Source: Rhizophagus irregularis (Eukaryota > Glomeromycota > Glomeromycetes > Glomerales > Glomeraceae). From it: DNA of 64,000 nt. The stretch's first letter is position 1. The number at the start of each line of letters is the position of its first letter. The notes under the pieces were generated by a model. It ran no database searches. It was not told the origin of the DNA and was given only the letters and a program-made list of their open reading frames with translations. The stretch covers positions 2,914,001-2,978,000 of the forward strand of contig NC_089452.1 of NCBI RefSeq assembly GCF_026210795.1. Reading direction: 5' to 3'. The translations under genes were made by a program, and so were the position numbers. Shown here piece by piece: positions 1-12,494 of the stretch.

Positions 1-1172
1 TAAAAATTTGTAAAAGATTATAATGTAAAATATGTTTAATTAATAAGCATTTTTAAAAATAAGTATTCCTGGCCAGAATTATAAGAATTTTAGCTAAAAA
101 CAGGATGCTTATATATCACAAAATATGGTATATATTTTATTAATTATTTTATTAAATTATATAATTTATATATATATATATATAAATTTTACATATATTT
201 ATTATAATATAAATAAAAAAATAATTTATTCAATTTGACCTAAAATATTTAAATTGTACATATCATTAAATTCATAATTTATACTTTTGGTCAAAAAAAT
301 ATTTCAGTATTTTTTATATTAAATTATAAGAAAAAATGCCAACCCATGTTTTTTACAATTATTTTATAAAGAAAAACTATTTTAGCATTTTTTTATATTT
401 TAAATTTTAATAAAAATGCTAAAACATTTTTTATTAAATCAAAATAAATATGTTAATATTTAACTAAAAAATATTTTTTAATTAAAAATATTAAATTTGA
501 GTTTTACTATTTTATTTTTAATGATAAAATATCAAATTGATATTTTTTAATTAAAAAACATTTTTATTTATTTTTTAATGAAAAAATATCAGATTTAACA
601 TTTTTAATTAAAAAAAATAATTATTTTTTTAATAAAAAAATACCAGATTTAAGTCAAAAAAAATGTAGATATATTTTTATATATAAATAATAAATTATAA
701 TAAAAAATGCAAAAATGTTTTTTAATCTAAGGTTAAATATCTGATTGTCAGAAGGTCACTTGATTTTATCTAATCTGATTCAAAATTTTAAATATAAGAC
801 TAATGATTAGTATAATTATACTTATAATTAATAAAGTAATTATAAAAGAAATATTTTATATATAAAAAATTAAAACCAAAAAATATATTTTAAAAAAGAG
901 AATTTTTATATAAAAAGTATTTATAAAGAGAATTAACTATCATATATATTTAAAATATATAATTTAAAAATTATACAGTATATATATTTTAAAGTTTTAA
1001 ATTTGATTTTAATTAATTTTTTTAAAAATATAATAATATTTAAAATTGATATTTAGTTGTTAATTACAATTATATTTCTAGTAGTATTGCAAATATCTAA
1101 AAGTATATATATAAAAAATTTAAGATATTTAAAAATTTTAAATTAAAATTTGTAATATTAATAATTTTAAGT
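1..1172. other. AT-rich intergenic sequence, no gene seen
   Basis: Extremely AT-rich, with no open reading frame that resembles a protein. At about 440-660 a degenerate motif recurs every 50-70 bases: runs of the type TTTTTAATNAAAAAATATCA followed by GATTTAA. It looks like an old, eroded tandem repeat. No transcription signal can be singled out in such composition. Confidence 0.6.
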
Positions 1173-1285
1173 ATTTTTAAAGGCAATTTCTATTCGTACA
1201 CGGGTGTCTTAAACACGGCATCACATGATTAATAAAAAATTGATTTTTTCAGGCGTTTAAACATGTATCACGTGATAATATTTTC
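1173..1285. repeat. MULE left target duplication and terminal inverted repeat
   Basis: ATTTTTAAA (1173-1181) is the target duplication. The inverted repeat begins with GGCAATTTC at 1182, contains GTACACGGGTGT, and degrades around a GTTTAAAC block and TCACGTGAT near 1254-1276. Confidence 0.75.
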
Positions 1286-1382
1286 ATTGTGCGCAAAATT
1301 TTTTTTTATTATTTTTATTATAAAATTTAAATGCACATACATGCATATACATACTATTAAAAGTGCGCATACATGCTATAAT

Positions 1383-4306
1383 CTAACAACTATTTTGACA
1401 TGTCTTCGCATAATGTCCATATTGCTTGCACTTTCCACATTTTCGCCCTTTTGTATTATTTGTTTCCTCTTCTACTATAACGTTGTCTGTTATCATATTA
1501 ACCTTTGTACTATCCTTTAAAACCCGTTTTCCCAAAGTTTCTACACTAGATTTAAACCTTTTTGGAGGTCGTCCTTTATGTTTAGTAATAGCAGGATTAT
1601 TAATATCAGTAAAGGTTTCTTGAGTTTCTTGAATTTCAACATTCTTATTATGTGTATCATAGATAAAAGACTTGAGTAAATTCATCAACTCATGTTGCAT
1701 ATTGGCTTTAAGTGCACAATCAATAGCTTTCTTTTGATAACCCAAACAATTCTGCATAAATAGCTTTAGTTGATTTTATAGCCAAATTGGAAACATGTGA
1801 ATCAACCCGAAATGAAAAAAAGTGTTGAAAGGTAATACTTTTTTCCATTCCTACTCTATCTTCTGTTTGTGTACCACATACTGAAATAGGAGAAAGATTA
1901 TCTAACTGAATATTGATATCTAGGTACCATCGGCTTGGAATAATATTCATGTGAAATGCCGCATGTTGAGAATAAGTACCAACTCGAAAAAAAATGCCGG
2001 CATATTAATCCTTTATTGATCAAGAGAAGGCAAGTGCATAAATGTGTTCCTTCATTAAGCAGAACCACATAATGACCAATTCCTTGAGTTCCAGTTGCTC
2101 AGACAAACCATACTTCTAGGATTGCTTCTGGTGGTATATTCTTAATCAAGGATTTGAAAAGAATTTGCCGAACATCTTGTTCTTGCTTCCCTGATTCCAT
2201 TGCTTATCTCTTCATTATCAATCTCCACCTATAAGGTAATTGTTAGTTTAAGATTATTATAATCAACACTAATAGAACCACTTACATCTATTAAGTTTTG
2301 CCATTCTGTAATTCGATTAATATCATAACATACAGACTGATTCATTTGTGATCTTTGTTTTCCAAGCATTATAGGCGTTAAAAAGGCCTTCATGACATTA
2401 TCTACAGAACCAAAAAAATCTTGTATTTAGCATTGGCATACCAATTGTAGGTATGGCATTTCGTTCGAGTTCAAAATATTCAAAATGTTCTTCATTTCTA
2501 ACGTGATCTTTGATACTAAGTAGTAAATCATATAATAAAGTGGCTCGATCAACTTTATCATGTATATGTCTGTTGATTGACTCAATTCTCTGTGTGCTTT
2601 GTGCTCCAGTAGTAAATCTTTTATGAATCCAAGGTATTGCCCAAGACTCTTTATTAATATAAAGTGTATCAGACAAATACTTTGCTGCTGCTGGATATTG
2701 ATCAATCAATTGATTCCATCGAAGTTCAAATAGGTCTTCACAAAGAGAATTCCTGCATATATAGAACTTATGGCGAAATTCTTCAAACTTATTTCCTAAT
2801 TTTCCCTTGAGTTTTTTTCGAAGATTCAAATCAATATGAAAAATGCACAATAGATGCTTGGTATTCACATAAATTTCTTTAATTGATTGAATCATAGAAG
2901 GATCTGAATCAGTAAAAATAACTCCAGGAGAAATACCTGTTTCAGTAAGAATAGTATCAAATAACCATCGGTATGTATTTAGTGTTTCATCATCAATTAT
3001 AGCAGTTGCAACAATTCGTGACTTGTAGTTGTTATCAACTACAGCTATGATGCAAAGCATCATTTGAAATCTGTTTGTATTGTAGGTGGTATCAATAATA
3101 GTAACATCATTGTATTTATTATATAGTTCCTTTTGTGTAGGTGACATCCACAAGAGAGATTTTAGTTTTCTTGAGACAGGATCTAGCCGAAGTTTCACAA
3201 TCCATAGTGGATTGGAATCCTTCCATTGCATTAATAGTTCAAGCATCTGGGAAGCATCTGTATCTCCAGGGTTATTTTTTTGACGAAATTGATAGACCGC
3301 GTTATACAATCCTTTTTATATATAGGTTGATCTGGATAGTCATGCTTAAGTAAAGGATAAATAGATGCTGAGTCCATTCGACCTTGAATCACATACTTTT
3401 CAATATCCACCAGCATTTCAGGCATTAATTTTCGAAATCGCGGTGCTATTTCATGAACTATTGAAGTAAGTGAGTGATTATGTTCATTATTAAAAGAATT
3501 GATCTTTATAACACCACTTGTTTTTGGATAGGTAACATTAAGTTTCCAAGGGCATGATGTTTTTGAAGAGCTGGCATTGCGTCTTTTAGTTGGATCAGAA
3601 GTTACTTGAGAAGTATTTGAACCTGATTTGATACATTCATAGGCTACCCTTCGTATCATGCCTTCAATCTTCTCACTTGATCTGATTTTATAACTAAAAC
3701 CTTCTTTTAAAGCAAATCTATTAATCCAACTCTTAAATTCGTCCCAGCTGTTGAAGGTTAATCCAGCAATCAATTCCAAAGAATCTGTAAGTTCAACCAA
3801 TTCATCTTCATTATCACTTGTTTCATAATCCTATTAACAAACATTAGAAACAAAATAATTAGATTGCTTATTAGAAGACGAAATTAATGATAAAAGAAAA
3901 AAAAATTTATTACTTGATTAGATTGATTTTTATTACAATCAGATAGGTTTTCATTTAGATTTTCGTGGGGGACATCATAATCTAGGATAACATCGTGAGA
4001 AAAATTTTCGCGTGTATCGTAAGGTAGATAGGTATCATAAGATAGATTTTCAAGGGTGTCATAGGGTAAACTGACGTCATAAGATAGATTTTCATAGTAG
4101 GTATTATTATCATAAGTGGGTGGTAGACTTTCGTGAGTGTTGTCATAAAGAAAATTTTCATAGGCGTCATAAAATAGGGTATTATTGTTAGGAATATTAT
4201 CACGGATGTTATTATAGTCATGGGTGTTATCATAAGAAATACTTTCTTGATTATCATGGGTGTTATCATAAGGATGGGTATTATTGTTATTACTAAACAT
4301 CTTCAT
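1383..4306 (-). pseudogene. MULE transposase with FAR1-type DNA-binding domain, SWIM finger and zinc knuckle, broken
   Basis: Exon 1 (3914-4306) encodes a low-complexity Asn/Tyr/Asp repeat region (YDNTHEN-like units). A GT-AG intron at 3831-3913 follows. The second exon opens with a FAR1/WRKY-like zinc domain (CxnC, then HNHS, about 3440-3780). It continues as a MULE transposase core with DDE-type segments IIDTTYNTN, IFTDSDPSM and RIESINRHIH, then a SWIM finger (CTC...CRH, about 2005-2050), a GRPPKR basic segment and a CCHC knuckle (CGKC...H...C, near 1390-1420). Breaks: a one-base loss near 3307 between the FAR1 and transposase frames, further shifts near 2200, an in-frame TGA near 2100, and one extra T in an 8-T run near 1996. 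A probable short intron separates the core from the SWIM part (about 2236-2300). Family assignment is firm and the gene is non-functional as read. Confidence 0.85.
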
Positions 4307-5859
4307 ATGTGCCGATTTTTGGAATTAGTCTAAATTAAGATTTTTATAAAAATTTAATATTTTAGTAAGATTAACATTACACAAATCTAAATTAAATATG
4401 TGTTACATATTTACGTAACTCAGATTTAATAAAAAATAAAAAAAATTTTTTAATCAATATTCAAAAATAACGGTAATAACCACTTCTTTTTCCCCATCAC
4501 TCCCATCACTTTTCCATCATTTTTCTATTCACTTTTATTAAATATGACAAAAAAGTTTATAAGCAAATATAGCAGTTATTTTTAAGTGGTAAGTAAAAGA
4601 AAAAACTTAATATTTTATATACATAGATAAGACACATTTTTTCATAATTTTTAGCTTTAATTTATTGTTTTTTCTTTGTAAAAAATACATGCAAATAAAA
4701 AATAATTATGATGTAAAATAGTTGTAAAATGAATAATAAGATATTCTTTTTTTTTCAAATAACTAATTATATATTTGTTTTTTATCTTTTAAAATTATTT
4801 TATTAGATTTATTCTACTAAAATCCTTAAATGGCAAATAAAATCTTTTAAATAAAGTAAAAGAATTTGGGATTCTCTTATGAAAGCATTTTTTGGTAAGA
4901 AATAAAATTTTCAGATCGGACTTTATGCAGGTGACAAAATCGTGCATTATTATTCCTGGAGATACGCTAACGTCATCATTTTACATTCATTTGAAAGCTG
5001 AGAATTTGCTCTATCGTAAGAATCAAAGATCAGGAAAATTGGATCACTGGATGAGGCGTAATTAACGATCAAAGTCAAATCAAATTTAAAAATTAAAAAT
5101 AAATATATTAGACGTAATTATTCACAATCCAGTGATTCAATTCATTCGATTTTAGGCTTATTAGATAGACCTCAATTTTCTCTTTCAAATGAATATAATT
5201 TCATTCGTGTAGCTTGCATCTACAGGTATTTAATAAATTTTTTTATATCAGATTTTATCAAACTTATAAAATTTTATATTAATAATATAATTGATGATTC
5301 CTAAACATCTACATATATTAAACGAATTATTTTAAATTTATTTTAAAGATAAAAGTTGGCATCACCTTAGGGAGCAAAGATCATTCAAATTGAATCACTA
5401 TATGTGAAGTAATTAATGATCAAATTTAGATAAAATTCAATAATATACTGAACGTGATTACTGAACAACTAGTGATTCAATTCACTTGATTTTAGATTCA
5501 TTAGATAGATCTCGATTTTCTCTTTCAAATGAATGTAAATTTATTTGTATAGCTTATTTCTACGAAGAATTATCAATGATTTTGTCATGAGAGTTATATT
5601 TGATCTTTTAAATTTTAATGATATCTTATATTAAAAAAAAATTAAAAATTATATAATTAATTAGTTTTTTTTGCATTATCTGGTATAAATTTATTATTCT
5701 TATATAAATGATAATTTATATTTGCTTTAATAAAATTATTTTTGTGTAAAAAAATTAGATTCCAAGGATCGGCCCATATGTATATTCTTATAATGAAAAG
5801 AAGAGAAAAGAACAAAATGATCGATACAGCCACAAAAATGTAACGCAAAAATAAACAGT
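4307..5859. other. Non-coding interior of the MULE with a duplicated foldback unit
   Basis: No convincing gene. Two diverged direct copies of a roughly 200-base unit lie at about 5020-5230 and 5370-5575. Each runs from a GATCA...GAATCACT block to TAGATAGA(C/T)CT(C)AATTTTCTCTTTCAAATGAAT-like sequence. Each copy also has inverted halves: TCACTGGAT near 5042 faces ATCCAGTGA near 5128, so each unit can fold back. They may be regulatory subterminal repeats of the MULE or a captured miniature element. Confidence 0.5.
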
Positions 5860-5979
5860 ACGTGACTTGTAATAATACGGGTTTAAACCCTTGTGTAAAT
5901 TTTAAAAATTTATTATATCACGTGATTGATAATACGGGTTTCAAACACCCGTGTACAATTTGAAATTCTCATTTTTAAA
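5860..5979. repeat. MULE right terminal inverted repeat and target duplication
   Basis: Reverse-complement partner of the left end. ACACCCGTGTAC lies at 5948-5959 and the element edge is at 5970, followed by ATTTTTAAA (5971-5979). The arm also holds a second copy of ACGGGTTT with TTTAAACCC and a TCACGTGAT block, so it carries internal sub-repeats. Confidence 0.75.
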
Positions 5980-6005
5980 ATATTATTAAAAATTAATAGC
6001 TAATA

Positions 6006-6403
6006 CAGTCAAACCTCGATATAACGAACTCGCGGTTCAAGGGCAAAAGTTCGTTATATAGTAGAAGTTCGGTATGTAAATTTTTTTTGTGTACCGAACT
6101 CCATAAGTTTTACAGTAGCAGTTCGGTATATAAAGTTATCACGTGATTAAAGAATATTAATTTTGGCCAGAAATTAAGATTTAACAGTATAAATTATGTG
6201 AAATTTCAACCACGTGATCAAGTTCGGTATATAAAGAATTTTTTTTATATGCTTTATTATAAACGGTAAATCATAAAAGTTCGGTATACGTTATATCGAG
6301 TTTATAGAGATTTTTTTAAATAATATGAACCCGGTTTTTAAAAAAAAGTTCGGTAAGTCAAGAGTTCGTTATATCGTGGGTTCGTTATATCGAGGTCAGA
6401 CTG
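6006..6403. mobile_element. pogo/Tc1-mariner-type MITE
   Basis: A 398-bp element whose ends are inverted copies of CAGTC followed by ACCTCGATATAACGAAC. It is flanked by TA on both sides (6004-6005, 6404-6405). This end sequence and TA duplication are characteristic of pogo/Tigger-like elements. The interior holds repeated GTTCG(T/G)TATAT motifs in both orientations, plausible transposase binding sites, and two CACGTGAT blocks, but no coding sequence, so it is non-autonomous. Confidence 0.85.
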
Positions 6404-6405
6404 TA

Positions 6406-6946
6406 GATATATTATTTATAAAAAAAGAAATATTTAATATATTTTATATTTTTAGATAAATTTATAAAATTATAAAATTTTATATATTTTATAAATTTAA
6501 AATTTAAATTTTATAAAATATAGAAGTAATAAAATATATTAGATATTTAAATATTTAGATAAAAAAGATATAATTTACTAGTTATATAAAAAAAATAAAA
6601 ATTTTAATTAATAACCAAATTTTTATTAATTAATTAATAGTTTTTTATTTAACTTTATCTTTAATTAACTTTTTTTTTATTTATAGATTACTTTTTTTTA
6701 AATAATATATAATAAAAATTATATAAATATTTGATACTAGTATTTATACTAATTTTTATTTTGATATTATTTTTAATATTTATCTTATTTGTAGCTGAAA
6801 TCTCTTTAGTTTTAAAATAGTTTCAGTTTTAGATTTTGGATAGTATTGGTATTCAAAAACTATTTTTAATTTTAAAACTGAAATCCTGACCAAAATTTAA
6901 AATTATGTCCAAAATCTTTTACAAGTTTGAAATCTAAAAATAAAAA
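6406..6946. other. AT-rich spacer, nothing recognised
   Basis: Lies between the pogo MITE and the LINE fragment. Only AT-rich filler is visible, with short TTTTAAAACTGAAA-like echoes near 6800-6930. Confidence 0.5.
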
Positions 6947-6960
6947 TATAATCAGATTAA

Positions 6961-7363
6961 TTTTTTTTTTTTTTTTCGCAGCGCATTTGCAGTTTTATTA
7001 AAGTAAAAAAAATAAAGAAAATATATACAAAGTAAAATTCCTTAATAACTACTCTAATATAATTAAACTACAAACCACTTGTCATACTGGTAGTACCTCA
7101 TGTGTGCACTGTTGAGTGATCGTTTAATTCTGTAGGTAGACTTCATTTGGTAATAGGTCATCTTAGCCATAAAGGCCCTATCTTCAATATCTGGTGATCA
7201 CGAGATCCACTATGCTGCAACTTTATCATAATTTTTTTTATTGTTATTATTGTTTTTTTTATGTTGAATGGAAATTTTCTTAGACTTCCAAGGAGGCGAT
7301 ATACCAGTTGTCACCAAACGGTATAAATGTTCTTTGCATCGATGCAAGCCTTTATTATATTTG
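6961..7363 (-). mobile_element. 5'-truncated LINE (non-LTR retrotransposon) copy with poly(A) tail
   Basis: Flanked by a perfect 14-bp direct repeat TATAATCAGATTAA (6947-6960 and 7364-7377). On the minus strand the insert ends in a poly(A) run, seen as poly(T) from 6961, which is the signature of target-primed reverse transcription. Reading the minus strand from about 7352 gives an almost open frame beginning GLHRCKEHLYRLVTTGISPP and ending at a stop just before the tail. It carries two internal stops (TAG, TGA) at 7214-7222 and thereabouts, both one transition from sense codons. This is the 3' end of a LINE second ORF; the exact clade is not recognised. Confidence 0.8.
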
Positions 7364-7377
7364 TATAATCAGATTAA

Positions 7378-10300
7378 TGATTAATTTAAATATACAAATC
7401 TAATATTAAAAATCAATTTTTTTTATAAAAAAGTTTTTTCTTTATCCCATATTAAACCTATAAATTTTATACCTTTTTTATTTTTTATTTTTTATTTTAT
7501 TTTTTTCCTTTTTACTCTCCTTAATCTACTATAATAAACATTATAATAGTAATGACTATTAATAATTTAATTAAATATTAACATTTAAATTTAAAAATAT
7601 TATGATATTATGCAATTTTTTGAAAAAGTTGGTGGAGTTCTATTAGTAAAATATAGGAATAGTTTATAAAATGTACCAAGTATCTAATTCTAAAAAATAT
7701 TATTCAAACTTTACTATATTATTAATATTTTTAGAAAATTTTCTCATTTTTCTATATGAAGAAATAATCAAAACTATTAGTGAAATTGATAATAAAATAT
7801 GGGATGATGATGAAAATATAATTGATATGGTTATATCTCAAACATATAATCTAGATATTGCTTTGAATATAAATATTGAATCTTATTTTTTAATATAAAA
7901 TGAAAAAAATCTGAAAATATGATAATAGTTAGTTTCAGAATACAAAGATTTTTATATTTAAGTATTAATATTAATAATAACAAAATCTGTAAGTTGTTTA
8001 GTTTCAAATATTCAATTATAATAAAAAATAATTTCAGCCTATATAAAGTTTTAGCAAAAGTTTCAGATTTTGGCATTAGTTTTAAACTGAAGTTTTAGAA
8101 TTTCAAATTTAGTCATATTTCTGAAAAGTTTTAGCTACATATATAATTTACCTATTCTTTATTAAATATATTTATTTACAAATAAATAATTTATTAGGTT
8201 TAAAAAAATAACCAGATTTAAATTCAAATTTAGCCAAAATTAGGCTATAATACTAGCTGGAGTTAGCCAATTCAGATTTAAATTTTTTTTTAATATTCAA
8301 ATTGGATTTGAAATAATTAAATTGGATTTTCCAATATTCTAAAAATATATCAAATAATAGTAAATTTATATTTTTAAAATTAATAAATAAGAAGTTATTT
8401 TCAAAAATCTTAAAATAATAAATTCTAATAATTTTTATCTATTAAAGCTAAAAATATAAAAATACTATATTTAATGAATCAAATGAACTTTAGTTTATTT
8501 TTCTATTTCCTAATATAATATTATTATTTTTCAATTTTTATATTAAAATTTGATTTTAAAAATTCAATATATTTTAACTAGTTTTATTTTATTTTATTTT
8601 TTTTATTTACCCTTATGGGAATTGATACTTTATTTATAGTAATTAGTTTATGTATTAAACTCTAAAATATTCCACTTGACTAGCAAATATTTTTTAACTA
8701 GTTTTAAATTTAATGCAAAAATATTATAATATTACATTATGTATTAGTTATAGAAGAATAAACCAAACTCATTGGCATAATAAAATGCATCAAATGAAAA
8801 GTTATTAGCATTTATTATTGTTTTAAGGTTTTTTAAAAATACCTTTTTAGAGATATGAATTCACCATCATTTGATGTATCTTGTTATAATGATTTACAAT
8901 CATTGTCTGAAAAAGTGTTTCCTGGCAGATATATACCTTTATTTGGAAATAACATTAAAAGCAAATTATATTATTAGCACTTGTTACAAAATTTGGCATG
9001 ACCAGTAGCTAATTTGCTATCTTTTTTATAGGAATGTTTAATGCTCTGCCAAATCATAATCCAGCTTAAGTTAAGCCAAAGTCAGGCTTGAATTCAACTT
9101 GATAAGCTATAATAATTCTTTTTGCGTTTTTTTTGCGAGTGATAAAAATATTACACATCACATGACTTGATGTGTGCTACTGGCAATGCAAAACGCGTTC
9201 GTTTTCCAGTTCGAGATATGATCTAGCATAGATTGTAAAAACTATGGTTATTCTTCCTCAGAAGGTTGGTTTGTAACCAGATTTTCTTACAGAAGACAAT
9301 ATAACGTAACTACTGAGCGTTTGAGGATTAAGGCTTGTGACTCACGCTAGCTTTTCAAGAATTATACTGTAAGCACCTATATGAAACTGCAAGTTTTCCT
9401 TTTGATATTTGCAAGTGCTATTTAATTTTCTTTTTCAAGCATATCGATTACTTGTACTAACAGTATTTTTGGTTTCTAGTGAAATATTGCTTGATCCTGT
9501 AACGTAGGCTACTGCAGAGTTAGTCAAAAACTACGGTTATTTCCTGGTTTTTTTTTTCAAAATAACGATTCTCCTAGGAGTCATCTGTTATGACTTGCGT
9601 CTATAGTAGTCTGAAGAACTACGATTATCCCATAGTTCTGAAGTTGTGTTTCATGTCAAGTATTAAGAGTATGTGCATTGTGTACTTAATTGCTCGCGGC
9701 TCAGCCATTTTTGTCAATTTGGTGTATTATAAATCGAGCATCATTATCGTACTTTTAACCCACAAATTAATTTCATCCACTATACTCCTCTTGATATTCC
9801 CATTATTACATGAAGTGATGAAGATATATTTCCTCCCAAGGTAAAATCATTTTCAGCCTTAATTTGATCAAAATTTTGTTTGAATGGATCTCGTTCTCTT
9901 TACGCAATATCTGATTTAGGGTCTAAAACAACTCCGATCACTTTGATCAAGAAAATAAGATTGTGTCTTCTTGAATGCAAAATATTGATTGGTCAAAATA
10001 TTCAAATTACTATTGGCTGATTTGTTAAATTATCCAATCAGAAACTTCATTAGTAATTTTTCGGACAAAGTAATGGTAGAGAAGCAAGCGAAATATGAAA
10101 TATGACACGTTTTTTTTCAAGGGAGGGAGGGACATAAACCATGTGCGTTTTGACGGTTTTGTGTAATCGGAAATTTTATAGACAAATCGGGTATGATACA
10201 GGATCTCGATTTTAGCGAGATGACATACATACTGTAACTTTGAATCTTACAACTTTTCATAATTAAAAAAAAAATTATATGTATAACTTACAGTATTTAT

Positions 10301-11115
10301 TAATCCGAAGTGTAACGAATTAGTTCGAAGATTTTAAGCGACACAGCAGGGACCCCGAAGTAAACTTCAAGCTGACTGGAATTAAAGATATTTACACATT
10401 CATTTTTCCAAATCAAATTGAATGAGTGGACAAATGATTCTTTAATCACATGATTATATTTCTTGTGTCAATAATACCTCTTCATGTGATATGCCGCATA
10501 TATGTAATTTAGGCAAAAATTTTCTTGAAGATACAAGTCCGACCGGCACGTGACGATGTACAACAATACAGTACTTCGGGGTTCGGACTTAATTACATAT
10601 ATAGCCGATCTACAGCAAAAAAATTAGAGTTATCTATAATGTATTTTATTTCGTATTACGTACATTGTATAAAATAACAATAAACAATATTGATATATCG
10701 ATATTGTTATAATTAATCATAATTCCCATAATTTCGTAAATGCAAATCACGTGTTTAATAAACTCGAATCGATGTTTTGGCCAATAAAGTTTGACGCGTA
10801 TTAAACGTTTTGTGGCTAATACTGGGCTTGTTATTAAACCAATCAGATTTTCCTAATGATTCGCTGCGGAAGCTAGACAATTACATCCTAAATAACGTAA
10901 GTCATAAAAGAATAAAGTACGTAATTCCGGCCTGATTATATTAATATTGTTTCTATAAAAGGAAAGTAAAAAAAGACTTTGTTTGAACATCCTGGATTAT
11001 CAAAAGATTATATAAACTAGCAAACTAGTGTATAAAACAGCCACAACTTTTCTCGCTAACGGCCTTTCACACGATAGTAGAAATCAAGCAAAATTCTAAC
11101 AAGGAACAAGCTGAA
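7378..11115. other. Intergenic region upstream of the Nup42-type gene
   Basis: No gene is supported. 7378-9130 is AT-rich filler; the small open frame near 7671-7898 has a random AT-driven composition. From about 9130 base composition is more even. There are three related blocks of the type AAAACTA(T/C)GGTTATT (near 9238, 9526 and 9613) and an intron-like 3' end with TACTAAC at 9451 and a TTTCTAG acceptor near 9479. CACGTG occurs at 10547 and 10748. The 400 bases before 11116 are the likely promoter. A foldback at 10352-10582 is listed separately. Confidence 0.5.
10352..10582. repeat. Small foldback (possible MITE)
   Basis: ACCCCGAAGTA at 10352-10362 faces TACTTCGGGGT at 10572-10582. A second inverted pair, AAGTCCG with TATGTAATT (10501-10541) against CGGACTT with AATTACATA (10584-10600), overlaps the right arm. 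No clear target duplication was seen, so mobility is only suggested. Confidence 0.35.
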
Positions 11116-12494
11116 ATGACTGTTTGTAAGTTTTTCTTGGAGGGTCGATGTAACTTTGGCTCAAACTGTAGAAATGAACATCCGGTTGACGCTCAACAAC
11201 GTAATAATCGTTTTGGTACAGATTCGAGTAATCCACTGAGAGGACGATTAGGCTTCCGTAAATTCAAATTTCTTTTTGATAAGTTTTGAAATTCATAAAA
11301 TTATTTTTCACCTTCTAACTTTATCTTTTTAAATAGCAAGCACTTCTACAGATTACCCTCCTAACAGAATATATGAGTATGTGTTGTTTTATTTATTATA
11401 TTTATGTTGGTACAAATTAGATCATTAATGCGCATGTAATTAATTTTTTAGTGATAAATCTGTAAGAGCCGACTTATCAAGAGACCGTCCTGAATACAAG
11501 TACTCTTGTTACGGTCCGGCAAAAGAAGAACCAAATTTATTAGAGGGTACGGACTTCTCTGCCGAAGAATTACGAGTACAGTACTATAGTATCATGAGTA
11601 CGAATGGAGTGGACTCTGCATATGTATGTATCGGAATTTGGATATTTTTTTAGAACAATATTTTCTTTTCCTTTTTTTTTTTATACATTATTATAGTCCA
11701 TCAGAAAGAAGTGGGATCTTCAAAGGTGGCCATAGTAGGAACGAATTGTAGATAATTCAATAACTTTTTAACCAATCTAGCGTGCTGGTGTGAAAGATCT
11801 TGATGAACGTATGCAAGGCCAAATTGATACTATCCTAAGAGATTTACGCTCTGCTCTTACTCGATTTGATACTAAAAGACAGCAACTAGCGCAACAACAA
11901 GCATCTAGCGGATTCGCATTCGGTCAACCAACTCAGCCTCAGCAACAACCTACACCTCAACGGCAAGGAACATATGGAACTCCAGCTTTAGGTGCACCTA
12001 CACAAACTGCTACACCTTCACCATTTAGTTCATCTATTAACCAACCTAGTACACCTTCACTTTTGTCGTCGTATAATCAACCTACTGCACCTACACCATC
12101 TTTATTTGGAACGAATCCTTCAGGTTTTGGAGCATCTAATTATAATGCTACTAGTTCGTTGAATTATCCGGTAACTCCAGCTCAACCAAGTCCTGGTTCG
12201 ATATTCGGCGGTTATCAACAACCACAGCAACCTCAACAACCTGATCCCCAACAACAGCAATATTTACTTCAAATGCAACAACAGCAAGAAATGTTAGCAC
12301 AACAGCAACAACAACAGCAGCAAATGTTACAACAACAAATGATGCAGCAGCAACATATGCAGCAACAACAACCACCACAACCGGGAAATACCCAAGGTAC
12401 AATAAACAATCCACAAATGCAAGCATTTGCGTCAAGTGAATTTGAATTATACAAAATACCTGAAATACCTCCACCTTCAGATTATAGAAGATGA
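11116..12494 (+). CDS. NUP42: Nup42/NUPL2-type nucleoporin (CCCH finger, FG repeats)
   Basis: Peripheral nuclear pore protein that binds Gle1 on the cytoplasmic face and aids mRNA export. Suggested exons are 11116-11257, 11337-11376, 11452-11623 and 11781-12494, giving 355 aa in frame. The N-terminus is a C-x7-C-x5-C-x3-H zinc finger at residues 4-23, with the same spacing as vertebrate NUPL2. The middle holds a conserved acidic/helical stretch. The last exon has FG-type repeats (GFAFG, SLFG, GFGAS, SIFGG) and a long Gln-rich tract. The C-terminus reads FELYKIPEIPPP, close to the Gle1-binding tail of the family. The third intron (157 bases) is twice as long as the others and hides a 29-base exon-like piece at 11698-11726 that would break the frame if included. 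The symbol rests on domain order only. Confidence 0.85.
12230..12370 (+). repeat. CAA/CAG repeat coding a polyglutamine tract
   Basis: Imperfect CAA/CAG/CAT triplets in the last exon of the nucleoporin gene encode Gln with scattered Met and Leu. Such tracts are prone to length variation between strains. Confidence 0.85.

Larger units (their letters stand above)
1182..5970. mobile_element. MULE (Mutator-like) DNA transposon, decayed, 4.8 kb
   Basis: The ends carry inverted repeats: both terminal regions contain GTACACGGGTGT in opposite orientation (1197-1208 and 5948-5959), and 21 of the first 26 bases match. Similarity continues more weakly for about 80-100 bases, including GTTTAAAC and TCACGTGAT blocks on both sides. 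The element is flanked by the identical 9-bp direct repeat ATTTTTAAA (1173-1181 and 5971-5979). A 9-bp target duplication with long inverted repeats is typical of MULEs, and the interior holds a MULE transposase gene on the minus strand. The flanking duplication is AT-only, so chance agreement is possible, but position and inverted repeats agree exactly. The transposase is frameshifted, so the copy is non-autonomous today. Confidence 0.85.

Noticed and set aside
7671-7898. Open frame of 75 codons
   Set aside because: Composition (Ile, Asn, Lys, Tyr) is what random AT-rich DNA gives; no motif.
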